DNA of 64,000 nucleotides from Pseudofrankia coriaricola (GTDB lineage: Bacteria; Actinomycetota; Actinomycetes; Frankiales; Frankiaceae). The stretch spans positions 62,001-126,000 of the forward strand of contig NZ_MBLO01000210.1 of NCBI RefSeq assembly GCF_001854805.1. The letters run 5' to 3'. The stretch's first letter is position 1, and each line of letters begins with the position of its first letter. The notes under the pieces are model-generated. The model saw only the letters and a list, made by a program, of their open reading frames with translations, did not search any database and was not told the DNA's origin. Position numbers and translations under genes: made by a program. Below are positions 35,274-43,669 of this stretch, piece after piece.

Positions 35274-36412
35274 CCTGCCCGACGCGCCGGCTCGACAATG
35301 TCTGCGAAATCATCATGGGCCAGGCGCCACGGGGAGAGTCCTACAACACGGAATCCGAAGGATGGCCGCTGATCGCCGGCGCCAGTGACTTCGGGCCCGC
35401 GCGTCCCGCGCCGAAGAAATTCACGCGAGAGGCCTCAAGGATCTCAAGACCCGGCGACGTGATCCTCGCGATCCGGGCGTCGATCGGGCCCAAGGTCCTG
35501 GCCGACGGCGCCTACTGCCTCGGACGAGGAGTCGCCGCCCTGCGTCCGCTCCCCGGCCTGCACCCCCGATTTCTGTGGCACTGGCTCGGCCAAAGCTCGG
35601 CGGCGCTGGCCGGCAAAGGAAGGGGGGCCACATTCAAGCAGGTGAACCGGGACGACCTGGGAGAGCTGGAGATCCCGCTGCCCCCCGTCGAGGAACAGGC
35701 TCGCCTCGCGGGGATCCTCGATCAGGGGGACACGCTGATGACGCGGCGACGGGAGGCACTCACCCTCGTCGACGACCTCGCGCGGTCCATCTTCGTCGAC
35801 ATGTTCGGCGACCCGGCCTCGAACTCCCGCCAGTGGAGATCGGCGACCGTCGAGCGGGTGGCCGAGCAGGTGACCGACGGGGAGCATCGCACCCCCAGAA
35901 GACAGGCCGAAGGAATCAAGCTGCTGTCCGCCCGCAACGTCCGGGACGGGTGCATCGACTTCGAGAACGTCGACCACATCGGCCCCGAGGAGCACGGGCG
36001 AATCAGCCGGCGCTGCGATCCCCGCCGGGGCGATGTTCTGATCTCCTGTTCGGGAACCATTGGCCGGGTGGCTCCGGTGGAGACCGACGAGCCTTTTTCG
36101 CTCGTTCGTAGCGTGGCGCTGGTGAGGCCCAGGACGTCCGTCGTCACAACGGACTACCTGGCCAGCTACCTCCGGACTCCGGCGCTCAGGGCTCACATGC
36201 TGCGAGAGGCGCGATCATCGAGCCAGGCGAACCTCTTCCAGGGCCCGATAAGGAATCTTCCCGTTCTTTGCCCGCCTCTCGATCTGCAGGTCGCGTACGG
36301 GCTGAGGCTGCGGAGCCTCGCACGGCTGCAAGCCGTTCACGTCACCCACCTCGCCGAGCTCGAAGCCCTTTTCGCCTCGCTCCGGCACCGCGCGTTCCGG
36401 GGCGAGTTGTAG
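35270..36412 (+). CDS. hsdS: Type I restriction-modification specificity subunit
   Basis: A 380-aa specificity subunit with two target-recognition domains, each followed by a conserved helical spacer. TRD1 runs about 1-140 and ends in DDLGELEIPLPPVEEQARLA; its spacer is RREALTLVDDLARSIFVDMFG. TRD2 runs about 190-335 (ending IRNLPVLCPPLDLQVAYG), and its spacer ends LEALFASLRHRAFRGEL. This is the pseudo-symmetric HsdS layout. TRD1 and TRD2 are dissimilar, so an asymmetric bipartite site is expected. Codon use is slightly less extreme in GC than that of neighbours (codons such as AAA, GAA, ATC mixed), compatible with horizontal acquisition. It converges with truB; no invertible repeats or second hsdS were seen. 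Confidence 0.92.
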   Translation: MTCPTRRLDNVCEIIMGQAPRGESYNTESEGWPLIAGASDFGPARPAPKKFTREASRISRPGDVILAIRASIGPKVLADGAYCLGRGVAALRPLPGLHPRFLWHWLGQSSAALAGKGRGATFKQVNRDDLGELEIPLPPVEEQARLAGILDQGDTLMTRRREALTLVDDLARSIFVDMFGDPASNSRQWRSATVERVAEQVTDGEHRTPRRQAEGIKLLSARNVRDGCIDFENVDHIGPEEHGRISRRCDPRRGDVLISCSGTIGRVAPVETDEPFSLVRSVALVRPRTSVVTTDYLASYLRTPALRAHMLREARSSSQANLFQGPIRNLPVLCPPLDLQVAYGLRLRSLARLQAVHVTHLAELEALFASLRHRAFRGEL

Positions 36413-36563
36413 AGCCGATCCGAGACGAGCCTGGTTCACCTTCACCCAGATGATCGGCCGGGGCACCCGTTCAGCCAGCTGGCTGGCCTGGCACCCGGCT
36501 CCGGCTGTGCGCCGGCCCCGACGGATTCCGGGCAGGCGACCCACCCGGCGGCGGCCGAGGAGG

Positions 36564-37553
36564 TCAGCCGGCCGGGGCGAAGACGACCAGGTAGCGGCAC
36601 TCGCCGGCATGGTCCTCGGCGAGCGCGAGGGCAGCGCCGTCGGCGGCGAAGACGCCGTAGGGGCCGGAGATGCCGGCGGCGGGGAGGCGACGACCGTGGG
36701 CCACCGCGGCTGCCTGGGCGTCGTCCACCCGCCGGCTTGGGAAGGCGGTCGCCACGGCGTCGGCGAGCGGCCTCACGGCCGCGGCGGCGCGCTCGGCGAA
36801 GGCGTCCATGTCGAGCGCCTCCGTGACGGCGAACGGACCGACCGAGGTACGCCGCAGCGCGGTCAGGTGGCCGCCGCAGCCGAGCGCCGCCCCCAGGTCA
36901 CGGGCGAGCGCCCGGATGTAGGTGCCGCTGGAGCACGCGACCCGGACGGCGAGGTCGGTGCCAGCCGGGTCGGGCGCGCCCGTGGCGCGGTCGAGCCGCC
37001 CGCGCAGCTCGAAGGCACTGACGGTGACTCGGCGCGCGGCGAGCACGACATCCTCACCGGCGCGGACGCGGGCATAGGCCCGTTTCCCGTCGACCTTCAC
37101 GGCACTGACGCTGGACGGGACCTGGTCGATGTCGCCTGTCAGCGCCGCCACGGCGGCGGCGAGCTTCTCGGGCGGGGCGTCCACCGGGCGCTCGTCGACC
37201 ACCTCGCCCTCGGCGTCGTCGGTGATCGTGGTGGCGCCGAGGCGGATGACCGCCTCGTACTCCTTGCTGGTGAGCGCGAGGTGCCCGAGCAGCTTCGTCG
37301 CGCGCCCGACGCCGAGCAGCAGGACCCCGGTCGCCATCGGGTCGAGGGTGCCGGCGTGGCCGATCTTGCGGGTGCGCAGGACCCGGCGCGCCCTGGCGAC
37401 GACGTCATGCGAGGTCCAGCCCTGCGGCTTGTCCAGGACGACCAGCCCATCGAGCACGGCCGGGGCAGCCGCGGCCGAAGCAACGCCGGTCGCCGCCGCG
37501 CGGGGCGATTCGGCAGTCGCGGACACGTCCGCGGACGTCGTTGGCAGGGTCAC
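36564..37553 (-). CDS. truB: tRNA pseudouridine(55) synthase
   Basis: About 329 aa; it makes pseudouridine 55 in the T-loop of tRNAs. Conserved motifs are LDKPQGWTSHDVV, the catalytic KIGHAGTLDPMATGVLLLG (Asp nucleophile), KVDGKRAYARVR and SSGTYIRALARDLG, followed by a C-terminal PUA-like region. The GTG at 37553 is preceded by GGAG with 5-nt spacing; an upstream GTG at 37574 is the alternative. A 35-residue Ala/Ser/Thr-rich N-terminus precedes the catalytic domain. It follows nrnA across a gap filled by a nested palindrome, and its 3' end faces hsdS. Confidence 0.94.
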   Translation of the reverse strand: MTLPTTSADVSATAESPRAAATGVASAAAAPAVLDGLVVLDKPQGWTSHDVVARARRVLRTRKIGHAGTLDPMATGVLLLGVGRATKLLGHLALTSKEYEAVIRLGATTITDDAEGEVVDERPVDAPPEKLAAAVAALTGDIDQVPSSVSAVKVDGKRAYARVRAGEDVVLAARRVTVSAFELRGRLDRATGAPDPAGTDLAVRVACSSGTYIRALARDLGAALGCGGHLTALRRTSVGPFAVTEALDMDAFAERAAAAVRPLADAVATAFPSRRVDDAQAAAVAHGRRLPAAGISGPYGVFAADGAALALAEDHAGECRYLVVFAPAG

Positions 37554-37622
37554 CAGGGCTCCGTTCACATCCACGGCCGGGCGATAGTCAATCTTTGCAC
37601 CTGGTCAGGCGCGGGGTCCCCG

Positions 37623-37699
37623 CCGATCCGCCGGCCGTGTCGGAACAAGCCGCACATACGGCCAGGCGCAGACCACTGTCTGGCGGATCGGTGGGGAAG
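37623..37699. repeat. Nested palindrome with family C repeat, nrnA-truB gap
   Basis: CCGATCCGCC (37623-37632) pairs with GGCGGATCGG (37682-37691). Inside, GGCCGT (37633-37638) pairs with ACGGCC (37658-37663). The right arm lies within a family C repeat (37681-37699), identical in inverted orientation to the one upstream of dapA. The structure abuts the nrnA stop codon, so it may end or process the nrnA transcript. Confidence 0.65.
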
Positions 37700-38815
37700 C
37701 TAGAGGTCGGGCAGCCGCGTGACGCGGACTGTGCTCCAGCCCATGGGGCCCAGGCCACTGTGGCCCGAGACCAGACGCCGTACCTGGTTGAGGATCTCTG
37801 TGACGATCTCGCCGACGCGCCGCTCCTGGTCGGGCTGCCCGCCGCTCGGCCGGTTTCCGCCCGGCTCGCCCTCCCCGCGTCCGCCGACGAGGAAACCGGC
37901 CTTCTCCCGGTGGCCGCCGCCGCCGAGCTCCGCGGCGAGGGCGCCGGCGTCGATCGGCCCCCGCGAGCGCAGCGAGACGGTCCACCCGCCGTCGGGGAGC
38001 TCCTTGGCCACCGCGGCGAGATCCGCCTCCAGCACGCCCCACAGCACGTCGACCACGCCTTCGACGTGCTCCAGCCGCAGCCCGCGCTGAGCCAGGTCCG
38101 CGTGGGTGATGTAGGTCCATACCAGCCTGTGCCCCTCGGCGTCAGAGGACTCCGAGAGGCCGGCGCGGCCGAGCACCTCGGAGAGCAGGCCGAGGTAGCC
38201 GAACCGGTGGATACCCCATACCGACCAGCCGATCACGGTCGGGTCGGCGCCGGCCTCCACCAGCCGAGCGGCGGCCCGGTGCGCGGTGGGGCTCGCCGTC
38301 GCCTGCCGGAACGAGCCGGTGTCGGTCGCGAGCCCGGCGTAGAGCGCGGTCGCGACGGCGGCGTCCAGCGGCAGCCCGAGCTGGTCGAGCAGCTCAAGCA
38401 CGACCGTCGACGTCGACGGCGCATCCGGGTCGACGAGCCTGACCTGCCCGAACTCGGCGCTGGAGCGATGGTGGTCGACGACGAGGGTGCGTGGGGCGGC
38501 CGCCATCCGGGCCGCGAGCGCGCCCAGCATGTGCGGCGCCGCGGCGTCGAGCGTGACCACCAGGTCGAGCGCGCCAGGCAGGTCCGCGGGTGCGACCAGC
38601 AGCTCCTGCCCCGGCAGGAAGGCCAGCCCGTCGGGCACCCGGAACGGGTCGGCGTCGAACGAGACCAAGGCGTCCACCCCGGCGCCCCGTAACGCCAGCC
38701 CCAGCGCGAGCGCCGAGCCCAGGGTGTCGGAGTCCGGGTTGACGTGGGCGAACAGCCCGACGGCCCAGCCGCCGGCGACGGCCTGCCGCAGCAGGGCGGC
38801 CGCGTCGGGGCTCAT
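37700..38815 (-). CDS. nrnA: DHH-family oligoribonuclease/pAp phosphatase
   Basis: A 371-aa NrnA-type phosphoesterase that degrades nano-RNAs and dephosphorylates 3'-phosphoadenosine 5'-phosphate. DHH motifs are FAHVNPDSDTLGSALAL, VTLDAAAPHM, the signature VVDHHRSSAEFG and the C-terminal DHHA1 motif ELGGGGHREKAGFLV. The pAp function would link to sulfate assimilation, whose transporter operon lies about 10 kb away. Its ATG overlaps the rbfA stop (ATGA). A short Gly/Glu/Arg-rich insertion occurs after the DHHA1 glycine motif (GRGEGEPGGNRPSGG). Order rbfA-nrnA is conserved in actinobacteria. Confidence 0.93.
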   Translation of the reverse strand: MSPDAAALLRQAVAGGWAVGLFAHVNPDSDTLGSALALGLALRGAGVDALVSFDADPFRVPDGLAFLPGQELLVAPADLPGALDLVVTLDAAAPHMLGALAARMAAAPRTLVVDHHRSSAEFGQVRLVDPDAPSTSTVVLELLDQLGLPLDAAVATALYAGLATDTGSFRQATASPTAHRAAARLVEAGADPTVIGWSVWGIHRFGYLGLLSEVLGRAGLSESSDAEGHRLVWTYITHADLAQRGLRLEHVEGVVDVLWGVLEADLAAVAKELPDGGWTVSLRSRGPIDAGALAAELGGGGHREKAGFLVGGRGEGEPGGNRPSGGQPDQERRVGEIVTEILNQVRRLVSGHSGLGPMGWSTVRVTRLPDL

Positions 38816-39366
38816 CGCCCGACGCCTCCCACGGGCCGCTCACGGCCTGCTTCGTCGTCGAGGCCGTCGGCGTCCTGGGCGGGACCGTCGAGGTCGTCGA
38901 AGTCATCCGCGAAGCCGTCGAGATCCTCGAGATCGTCGTCCTCGGCGACACGCGGGTGCCGGTACGGGTCGGCGTCGCCGGCCGGGCTCGCGCCCTCGCG
39001 GGCGGTCGCGACCTGGGCGTCCCTGGCCTTGGCGACCTCGATCAGATCGTTGAGGTGACGGGCGTCGTCGGGCAGCCGGTCGTGTATGAAGGTCAGCGTC
39101 GGCGTCGACTTCACGCCGGTCGCCCTGCCCACCTGGGAGCGCAGCAGGCCTTTCGCCGACTCCAGGGCGCGCGCCGACGCGGCACGGGCCTCGTCGTCGC
39201 CGTAGACCGTGTAGAAGACGGTCGCCTCCATCAGGTCCGGGGTCACCCGGGCGTCCGTGATGGTCACCATCCCCAGCCGAGGATCCTTGACGCCACGCTC
39301 CAGCGCCGCGGCGACGACCTCCCGGACACGCACCGCCAGCCGACGCGCGCGGGCGGGGTCAGCCAT
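38812..39366 (-). CDS. rbfA: 30S ribosome-binding factor A with acidic tail
   Basis: A 184-aa assembly factor binding the 16S 5' helix during 30S maturation. Residues 1-115 are the KH-like RbfA domain (ADPARARRLAVRVREVVAAA, DARVTPDLMEATVFY, TLTFIHDRLPDDARHL). The last 55 residues are a strongly acidic tail (EDDDLEDLDGFADDFDDLDG) beyond the usual 120-150 aa. Start ATG 39366 has GGAGGAG upstream. It is followed by nrnA with a 4-nt overlap. RimP in this window also has a long acidic tail, a shared feature of two 30S assembly factors. Confidence 0.93.
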   Translation of the reverse strand: MADPARARRLAVRVREVVAAALERGVKDPRLGMVTITDARVTPDLMEATVFYTVYGDDEARAASARALESAKGLLRSQVGRATGVKSTPTLTFIHDRLPDDARHLNDLIEVAKARDAQVATAREGASPAGDADPYRHPRVAEDDDLEDLDGFADDFDDLDGPAQDADGLDDEAGRERPVGGVGR

Positions 39367-39387
39367 CGTTCACTCCTCCATGCCCCT

Positions 39388-39717
39388 TCAGGCCCGGTAC
39401 GGGGCCTCCCGGGGCGCCTCGTCGACGTCGTCCTCGGCGAGAAGACGACGGCGCGACTCCAGAATCTCCAGCTCGGGGCGGTCGGCAACCAGACGCTCGC
39501 AACCGTCGAGCACGTCGACGCAGAAGCCTCTGTCCGCGGCCACGACCGCGATGCCGATCTTCACTCGCCGGTGCAGGTCGTGGTGGTCCACCTCGGCCAC
39601 GCTCACCGGGAACCGCTTGCGCAGCTCGGCCACGACCGGCCGCACGAGCGACCGTTTCTCCTTCAGCGAGTGGACGTCACCAAACATCCCGTCCACGCTG
39701 AGCAGACCTATCCACAT
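39388..39717 (-). CDS. ylxP: DUF503 family protein YlxP
   Basis: A 109-aa small protein found between infB and rbfA in most Gram-positive bacteria. It has the DUF503 core MWIGLLSVDGMFGDVHSLKEK and VSVAEVDHHDLHRRVKIGIA, plus a short C-terminal extension. Function is unproven; a link to ribosome maturation is suggested only by context. The ribosome site is weak: AGGA about 10-11 nt before the ATG. It is preceded by a direct-repeat pair (39738-39780) and the infB 3' structures, so a separate promoter is possible. Confidence 0.88.
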   Translation of the reverse strand: MWIGLLSVDGMFGDVHSLKEKRSLVRPVVAELRKRFPVSVAEVDHHDLHRRVKIGIAVVAADRGFCVDVLDGCERLVADRPELEILESRRRLLAEDDVDEAPREAPYRA

Positions 39718-39737
39718 ATATGTCTTGTCCTGCTAGC

Positions 39738-39780
39738 TGGTCACTAGATCTCGTGCGACTTGTTGGTCACTAGATCTCGT
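39738..39780. repeat. Direct 17-bp repeats upstream of ylxP
   Basis: TGGTCACTAGATCTCGT occurs exactly at 39738-39754 and 39764-39780, a 26-bp period, 21 nt before the ylxP start. Each contains a CTAGATCT core. This looks like a tandem operator or a small duplication. Confidence 0.7.
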
Positions 39781-39807
39781 CCGAGGCAGCGGCCCCCAGA
39801 CCCCCAG

Positions 39808-39916
39808 GTCGCGCGCTCAGCGCGCGACATCGGGGGTCCGGGGGTCGCCCCCCGGAGCAACATCTGACCGGCGCCCCCGGCGAAGCTGCCGCAAGGCAGC
39901 GAGCAGGGGGCGCCGG
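39808..39916 (-). repeat. Family B repeat copy 2 plus infB terminator-like hairpin
   Basis: Stem GTCGCGCGC-tca-GCGCGCGAC (39808-39828) precedes the 35-nt family B core (39829-39863). Then 11-bp arms CCGGCGCCCCC (39868-39878) and GGGGGCGCCGG (39906-39916) enclose an inner CTGCC/GGCAG stem. The last structure begins 14 nt past the infB stop and is a likely infB terminator or 3' stabiliser. Confidence 0.7.
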
Positions 39917-39930
39917 CCCGAGCCGGTCAC

Positions 39931-42900
39931 CTACGCGCGCGGGATCTCGCGCTGCTCGAAGGTTTCGATGACGTCCTCGATCTTGATGTCGTTGAACGAG
40001 CCGAGCCCGATACCGCACTCGTACCCGTCGCGAACCTCGGTGACGTCGTCCTTGAACCGCTTGAGCGACTCGACGGTGAGGTTGTCGGCGACCACGACAC
40101 CGTCCCGGATCAAGCGCGCCTTGCTGTTGCGCCGGATGAGGCCGGTCCGGACGATGCAGCCGGCGACGTTGCCGATCCGCGGCACCCGGAAGACCTCGCG
40201 GACCTCCGCGGTGCCGAGCTGGGCCTCCTCGTAAACCGGCTTGAGCATGCCCTTGAGGGCGTTCTCGATGTCCTCGATCGCCTGGTAGATGACCGAGTAG
40301 TACCGGACCTCGACACCCTCGCGGTCGGCCAGCTCGGTCGCCTTGCCCTGCGGGCGGACGTTGAAGCCGATGATCAGCGCGTCCGACGCCGAGGCCAGCA
40401 TGACGTTGGTCTCGGTGATCGCGCCGACGCCCCGGTCGATGATGCGCAGCCCGACCTCGTCGCCGAGGTCGATCTTGAGCAGCGCGTCCTCGAGGGCCTC
40501 GACCGAACCGGACACGTCGCCCTTGAGGATGAGGTTGAGCTGGGTCTTCTCGCCCTCCTTCATCCGCTCGAGGATCGTCTCCAGCGTCGGGCGGCCACGG
40601 CTCATCGCCAGCTCGGCGTTGCGCTCGCGCGCCTGGCGCCGCTCGGCGATCTGCCGGGCAACCCGGTCCTCGGGGACAACCAGGAAGTTGTCGCCCGCGT
40701 CCGGGACGCTGGTGAAGCCCAGCACCTGGACGGGACGGGCCGGGCCCGCCTCGGTCACGTTCGCGCCGTTCTCGTCGAGCATCGCCCGGACGCGGCCGAA
40801 GGCCTCGCCGGCGACGATCGAGTCACCGATGTGCAGCGTGCCGCGCTGTACCAGCACGGTCGCCACCGGGCCGCGGCCGCGGTCGAGCCGGCCTTCGATC
40901 GCGACACCCTGGGCCTCGACGTCGAAGGCCGCCTGCAGGTCCAGCGACGCGTCGGCGGTCAGGACGATCGCCTCGAGGACGCCCTCGATGTTGGTCCGGT
41001 TGCGCGCCGACACGTCGACGAACATGGTGTCGCCGCCGTACTCCTCGGCCACCAGCCCGTACTCGGTGAGCTGCCCGCGGACCTTCGCCGGGTCGGCGCC
41101 TTCCTTGTCAATCTTGTTGACCGCGACCACGATCGGCACGCCGGCCGCCTGGGCGTGGTTGAGCGCCTCGATGGTCTGAGGCTTCACGCCGTCGTCGGCC
41201 GCGACCACCAGCACCACGATGTCGGTCACCTGCGCGCCACGGGCACGCATGGCGGTGAACGTCTCGTGGCCCGGGGTGTCGATGAAGGTGATCGGCCGCT
41301 CATCGCCGTCGACCACCGCCCGCACCTGGTAGGCGCCGATGTGCTGGGTGATGCCGCCCGCCTCGCCGGCCACCACGTCGGTGGACCGGATCGCGTCGAG
41401 CAGCTTCGTCTTGCCGTGGTCGACGTGACCCATGACGGTCACCACCGGCGGCCGGGTGGTCAGGACGACGTCGTCGCCGTACTCGCCACCGAACGACAGG
41501 TCGAAGCTCTCCAGCAGCTCCTTGTCCTCGTCCTCGGGGCTGACGATCTGCACGTCATAGCCGAGCTGGACGCCGAGCAGCTGCAGGGTCTCGTCGGTGC
41601 ACGACTGGGTCGCGGTCACCATCTCGCCGAGCTGGGTGAACACCACCTGGACCATTGCGCCCGGGTTGGCGTCGATCTTGTCGGCGAAGTCGGCAAGCGA
41701 CGCGCCGCGCGGAAGCCGGATGGCCTGCCCGTTGCCACGGGGGACCATCGCCCCCATGCGCGGCGCCTCGAGCCCGCTCTCCCACTCTTGACGCTTCGCG
41801 CGCTTCGACTTGCGCTGACGACCCGGACGGCCACGACCGCCGGGACCGAACGCGCCCGCCGTCGTGCCGCCGCGACCACGACCGCCGGCCGCGGGACGGC
41901 CGCCACCGGCGCCGCCACCACCACCGGGACCGCCGGGACGACCTGCGCCGCCACCGCCGGGAGCGCCGCCGGGACGACCGGGAGCACCGGCGCGGCCGGC
42001 GAAACCGCCGCCGCCGCCGGGACGACCCGCGCCGCCACCGCCGCCGGGACGCGGGCCCGGCGCGCCGGGCCGACCGGGAGCGCCGCCGGCCGGGCGCGGG
42101 GCGAACATGCCGGGGCCGGGACGCGGGCCACCGCTGCCACCCGGCCGCGGCGGCATGCCGCCACCCGCCGGGCGCGGGCCGCCGCTGCCACCCGGCCGCG
42201 GCGGCATGCCGCCGGGACTCGGGCGCGGGCCACCAGGGCCGCCCGAGCGCGGAGCGCCGGGAGCGCCGCCAGGGCGCGGCGCGCCAGTTCGCCGGTCGCC
42301 GGGCGCCGACGGCGGCCCGGGACGCGGGCCGGCGGCGGCGGCGGAACCAGGCGTTGTGTACGGGTTGTTGCCAGGCCCAGCCGGCCGGGGGCCGGGACGC
42401 GGGCCGGGCCGGGGACCGCCACCGGGCCGGCTGGGCGCGGCGGAGGGACCGCCGGCCGCCTGCACGGTTCCGGGAGCCCCCGGGCCGGCGGGACCGCCGG
42501 GCGCGGAGGGACCACCTGAGCGCGGCGGACGCGCCCCGGAGGGAGCGGGTGAGGCAGGGCGCGGGCCGGGACGCGGCCCGGCCTGCGACGGGGACTGAGG
42601 CGCGGCCGAAGCCGCCGCGGCGGCTGGGCGCGCCACCTCGGGACGCGGCGCGGCCTCCGGACGGGCGGGCACGACCGGTGCGCCGGCACCACCGGCGGGC
42701 GGGCCGCCGACGACAGCCGGGCCGCCGACGGACGGGCGGCCGGGCGGCGGCAGCGGGGCACCGGCGCCAGACACGCCGGCTACGGGGCTCGCCGGACGGG
42801 CCGCCGGGCCGGGACGGCCGTTCGCGGGGCCTGGACGCGGCCCCGGGCCTGGACGGGCCGGAGCCGGACCGGGCACAGGACGGGGGCCGGCGCCTGGACG

Positions 42901-43125
42901 GGCGCCGTTGCCGGCCGGACCGGGAACGGCGCGACCAGCCGAACGGGCGGGCGGAGCCTCACCCTCGCCGCCGAGCCGCTCCTTGAGCTTGCGCACAACG
43001 GGCGCTTCGACGGTGGACGAGGCGGACTTCACGAACTCGCCCATTTCCTTCAACGTGCCAAGCACGGTCTTGCTGTCGACGCCGAGCTCCTTCGCGAGCT
43101 CGTGTACGCGGGCCTTACCTACCAC
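39931..43125 (-). CDS. infB: Translation initiation factor IF-2
   Basis: A 1064-aa GTPase positioning initiator tRNA on the 30S subunit. An N-terminal IF2_N domain ([18 protein letters not shown]) is followed by about 390 residues of Pro/Gly/Arg/Ala low complexity, then a second IF2_N ([20 protein letters not shown]) and the G domain. GTPase motifs are [14 protein letters not shown] (near residue 567), DTPGHETF and [10 protein letters not shown]. Domains II, III and C2 follow. The length exceeds most bacterial IF-2, as in Streptomyces and Frankia. The low-complexity part contains near-exact repeats of [15 protein letters not shown], so its size may vary between strains. Start GTG 43125 follows GAAGGAG. 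ylxR lies upstream. Confidence 0.96.
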   Translation of the reverse strand: MVGKARVHELAKELGVDSKTVLGTLKEMGEFVKSASSTVEAPVVRKLKERLGGEGEAPPARSAGRAVPGPAGNGARPGAGPRPVPGPAPARPGPGPRPGPANGRPGPAARPASPVAGVSGAGAPLPPPGRPSVGGPAVVGGPPAGGAGAPVVPARPEAAPRPEVARPAAAAASAAPQSPSQAGPRPGPRPASPAPSGARPPRSGGPSAPGGPAGPGAPGTVQAAGGPSAAPSRPGGGPRPGPRPGPRPAGPGNNPYTTPGSAAAAGPRPGPPSAPGDRRTGAPRPGGAPGAPRSGGPGGPRPSPGGMPPRPGGSGGPRPAGGGMPPRPGGSGGPRPGPGMFAPRPAGGAPGRPGAPGPRPGGGGGAGRPGGGGGFAGRAGAPGRPGGAPGGGGAGRPGGPGGGGGAGGGRPAAGGRGRGGTTAGAFGPGGRGRPGRQRKSKRAKRQEWESGLEAPRMGAMVPRGNGQAIRLPRGASLADFADKIDANPGAMVQVVFTQLGEMVTATQSCTDETLQLLGVQLGYDVQIVSPEDEDKELLESFDLSFGGEYGDDVVLTTRPPVVTVMGHVDHGKTKLLDAIRSTDVVAGEAGGITQHIGAYQVRAVVDGDERPITFIDTPGHETFTAMRARGAQVTDIVVLVVAADDGVKPQTIEALNHAQAAGVPIVVAVNKIDKEGADPAKVRGQLTEYGLVAEEYGGDTMFVDVSARNRTNIEGVLEAIVLTADASLDLQAAFDVEAQGVAIEGRLDRGRGPVATVLVQRGTLHIGDSIVAGEAFGRVRAMLDENGANVTEAGPARPVQVLGFTSVPDAGDNFLVVPEDRVARQIAERRQARERNAELAMSRGRPTLETILERMKEGEKTQLNLILKGDVSGSVEALEDALLKIDLGDEVGLRIIDRGVGAITETNVMLASASDALIIGFNVRPQGKATELADREGVEVRYYSVIYQAIEDIENALKGMLKPVYEEAQLGTAEVREVFRVPRIGNVAGCIVRTGLIRRNSKARLIRDGVVVADNLTVESLKRFKDDVTEVRDGYECGIGLGSFNDIKIEDVIETFEQREIPRA

Positions 43126-43335
43126 GGTGCTCCTTCGTTCGGCCCGCGGTTCAGCGCCCGCGTGACCTCGTTACCTGCTGGTCGCGATCATGGCTGCGTG
43201 CTCATTGCGCGGTCATCGCTCTCGACCTGCTTCCTGTCGGCGTCATCCGGCGTCTATCCGGCGACGCCCCCATCGGGTGGGGCACTCCCCCACCCTCCTG
43301 CTCAGGGCAGCGCGCCTAGGCGCACCACCCCCTGG

Positions 43336-43662
43336 CTAACAACGTCCGGGCCCGCCATCGTCCCGCGCGGAACCATGGACCTGCCGGACGTGAGCCCGGA
43401 CCCGCTCGAGACCGAGCGGACCGGGTACCCGCAACGCTCGCGGGAACGCACGACGGCGCTCCGCGAGATCAAGGCATGCCATGTCGGGGTGCACGTGCGC
43501 TCCCCGGCCAGGCATACGACGGCGCGTGTCCGGCAGAAGTTCGCCATCCACCACGACGATACGCAGCAGGTCGGACCGCGCCGCCCGGGTCCGGCAACCA
43601 ACACAGGTACGCACGACAGCAGTCGTGGCACCAGCGATGTGCGGCTCCGCACGGCGCGCCAC
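43336..43662 (-). CDS. ylxR: YlxR (DUF448) RNA-binding protein
   Basis: About 108 aa. Core RTCVGCRTRAARSDLLRIVV, then RMPGRGAHVHPDMACLDLA and RRRAFPRALRV, the classical YlxR signature; its positive face binds nucleic acid, possibly RNase P RNA. The start is inferred: GTG 43662 lies 7 nt past the nusA TAG and has purine-rich ACGGGATAG ahead of it. A GTG at 43614 closer to RTCVGC is possible. Order nusA-ylxR-infB is strongly conserved, so these form one operon. The C-terminal 25 residues are basic and Gly-rich. Confidence 0.87.
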   Translation of the reverse strand: MARRAEPHIAGATTAVVRTCVGCRTRAARSDLLRIVVVDGELLPDTRRRMPGRGAHVHPDMACLDLAERRRAFPRALRVPGPLGLERVRAHVRQVHGSARDDGGPGRC

Positions 43663-43669
43663 GGAGAGT

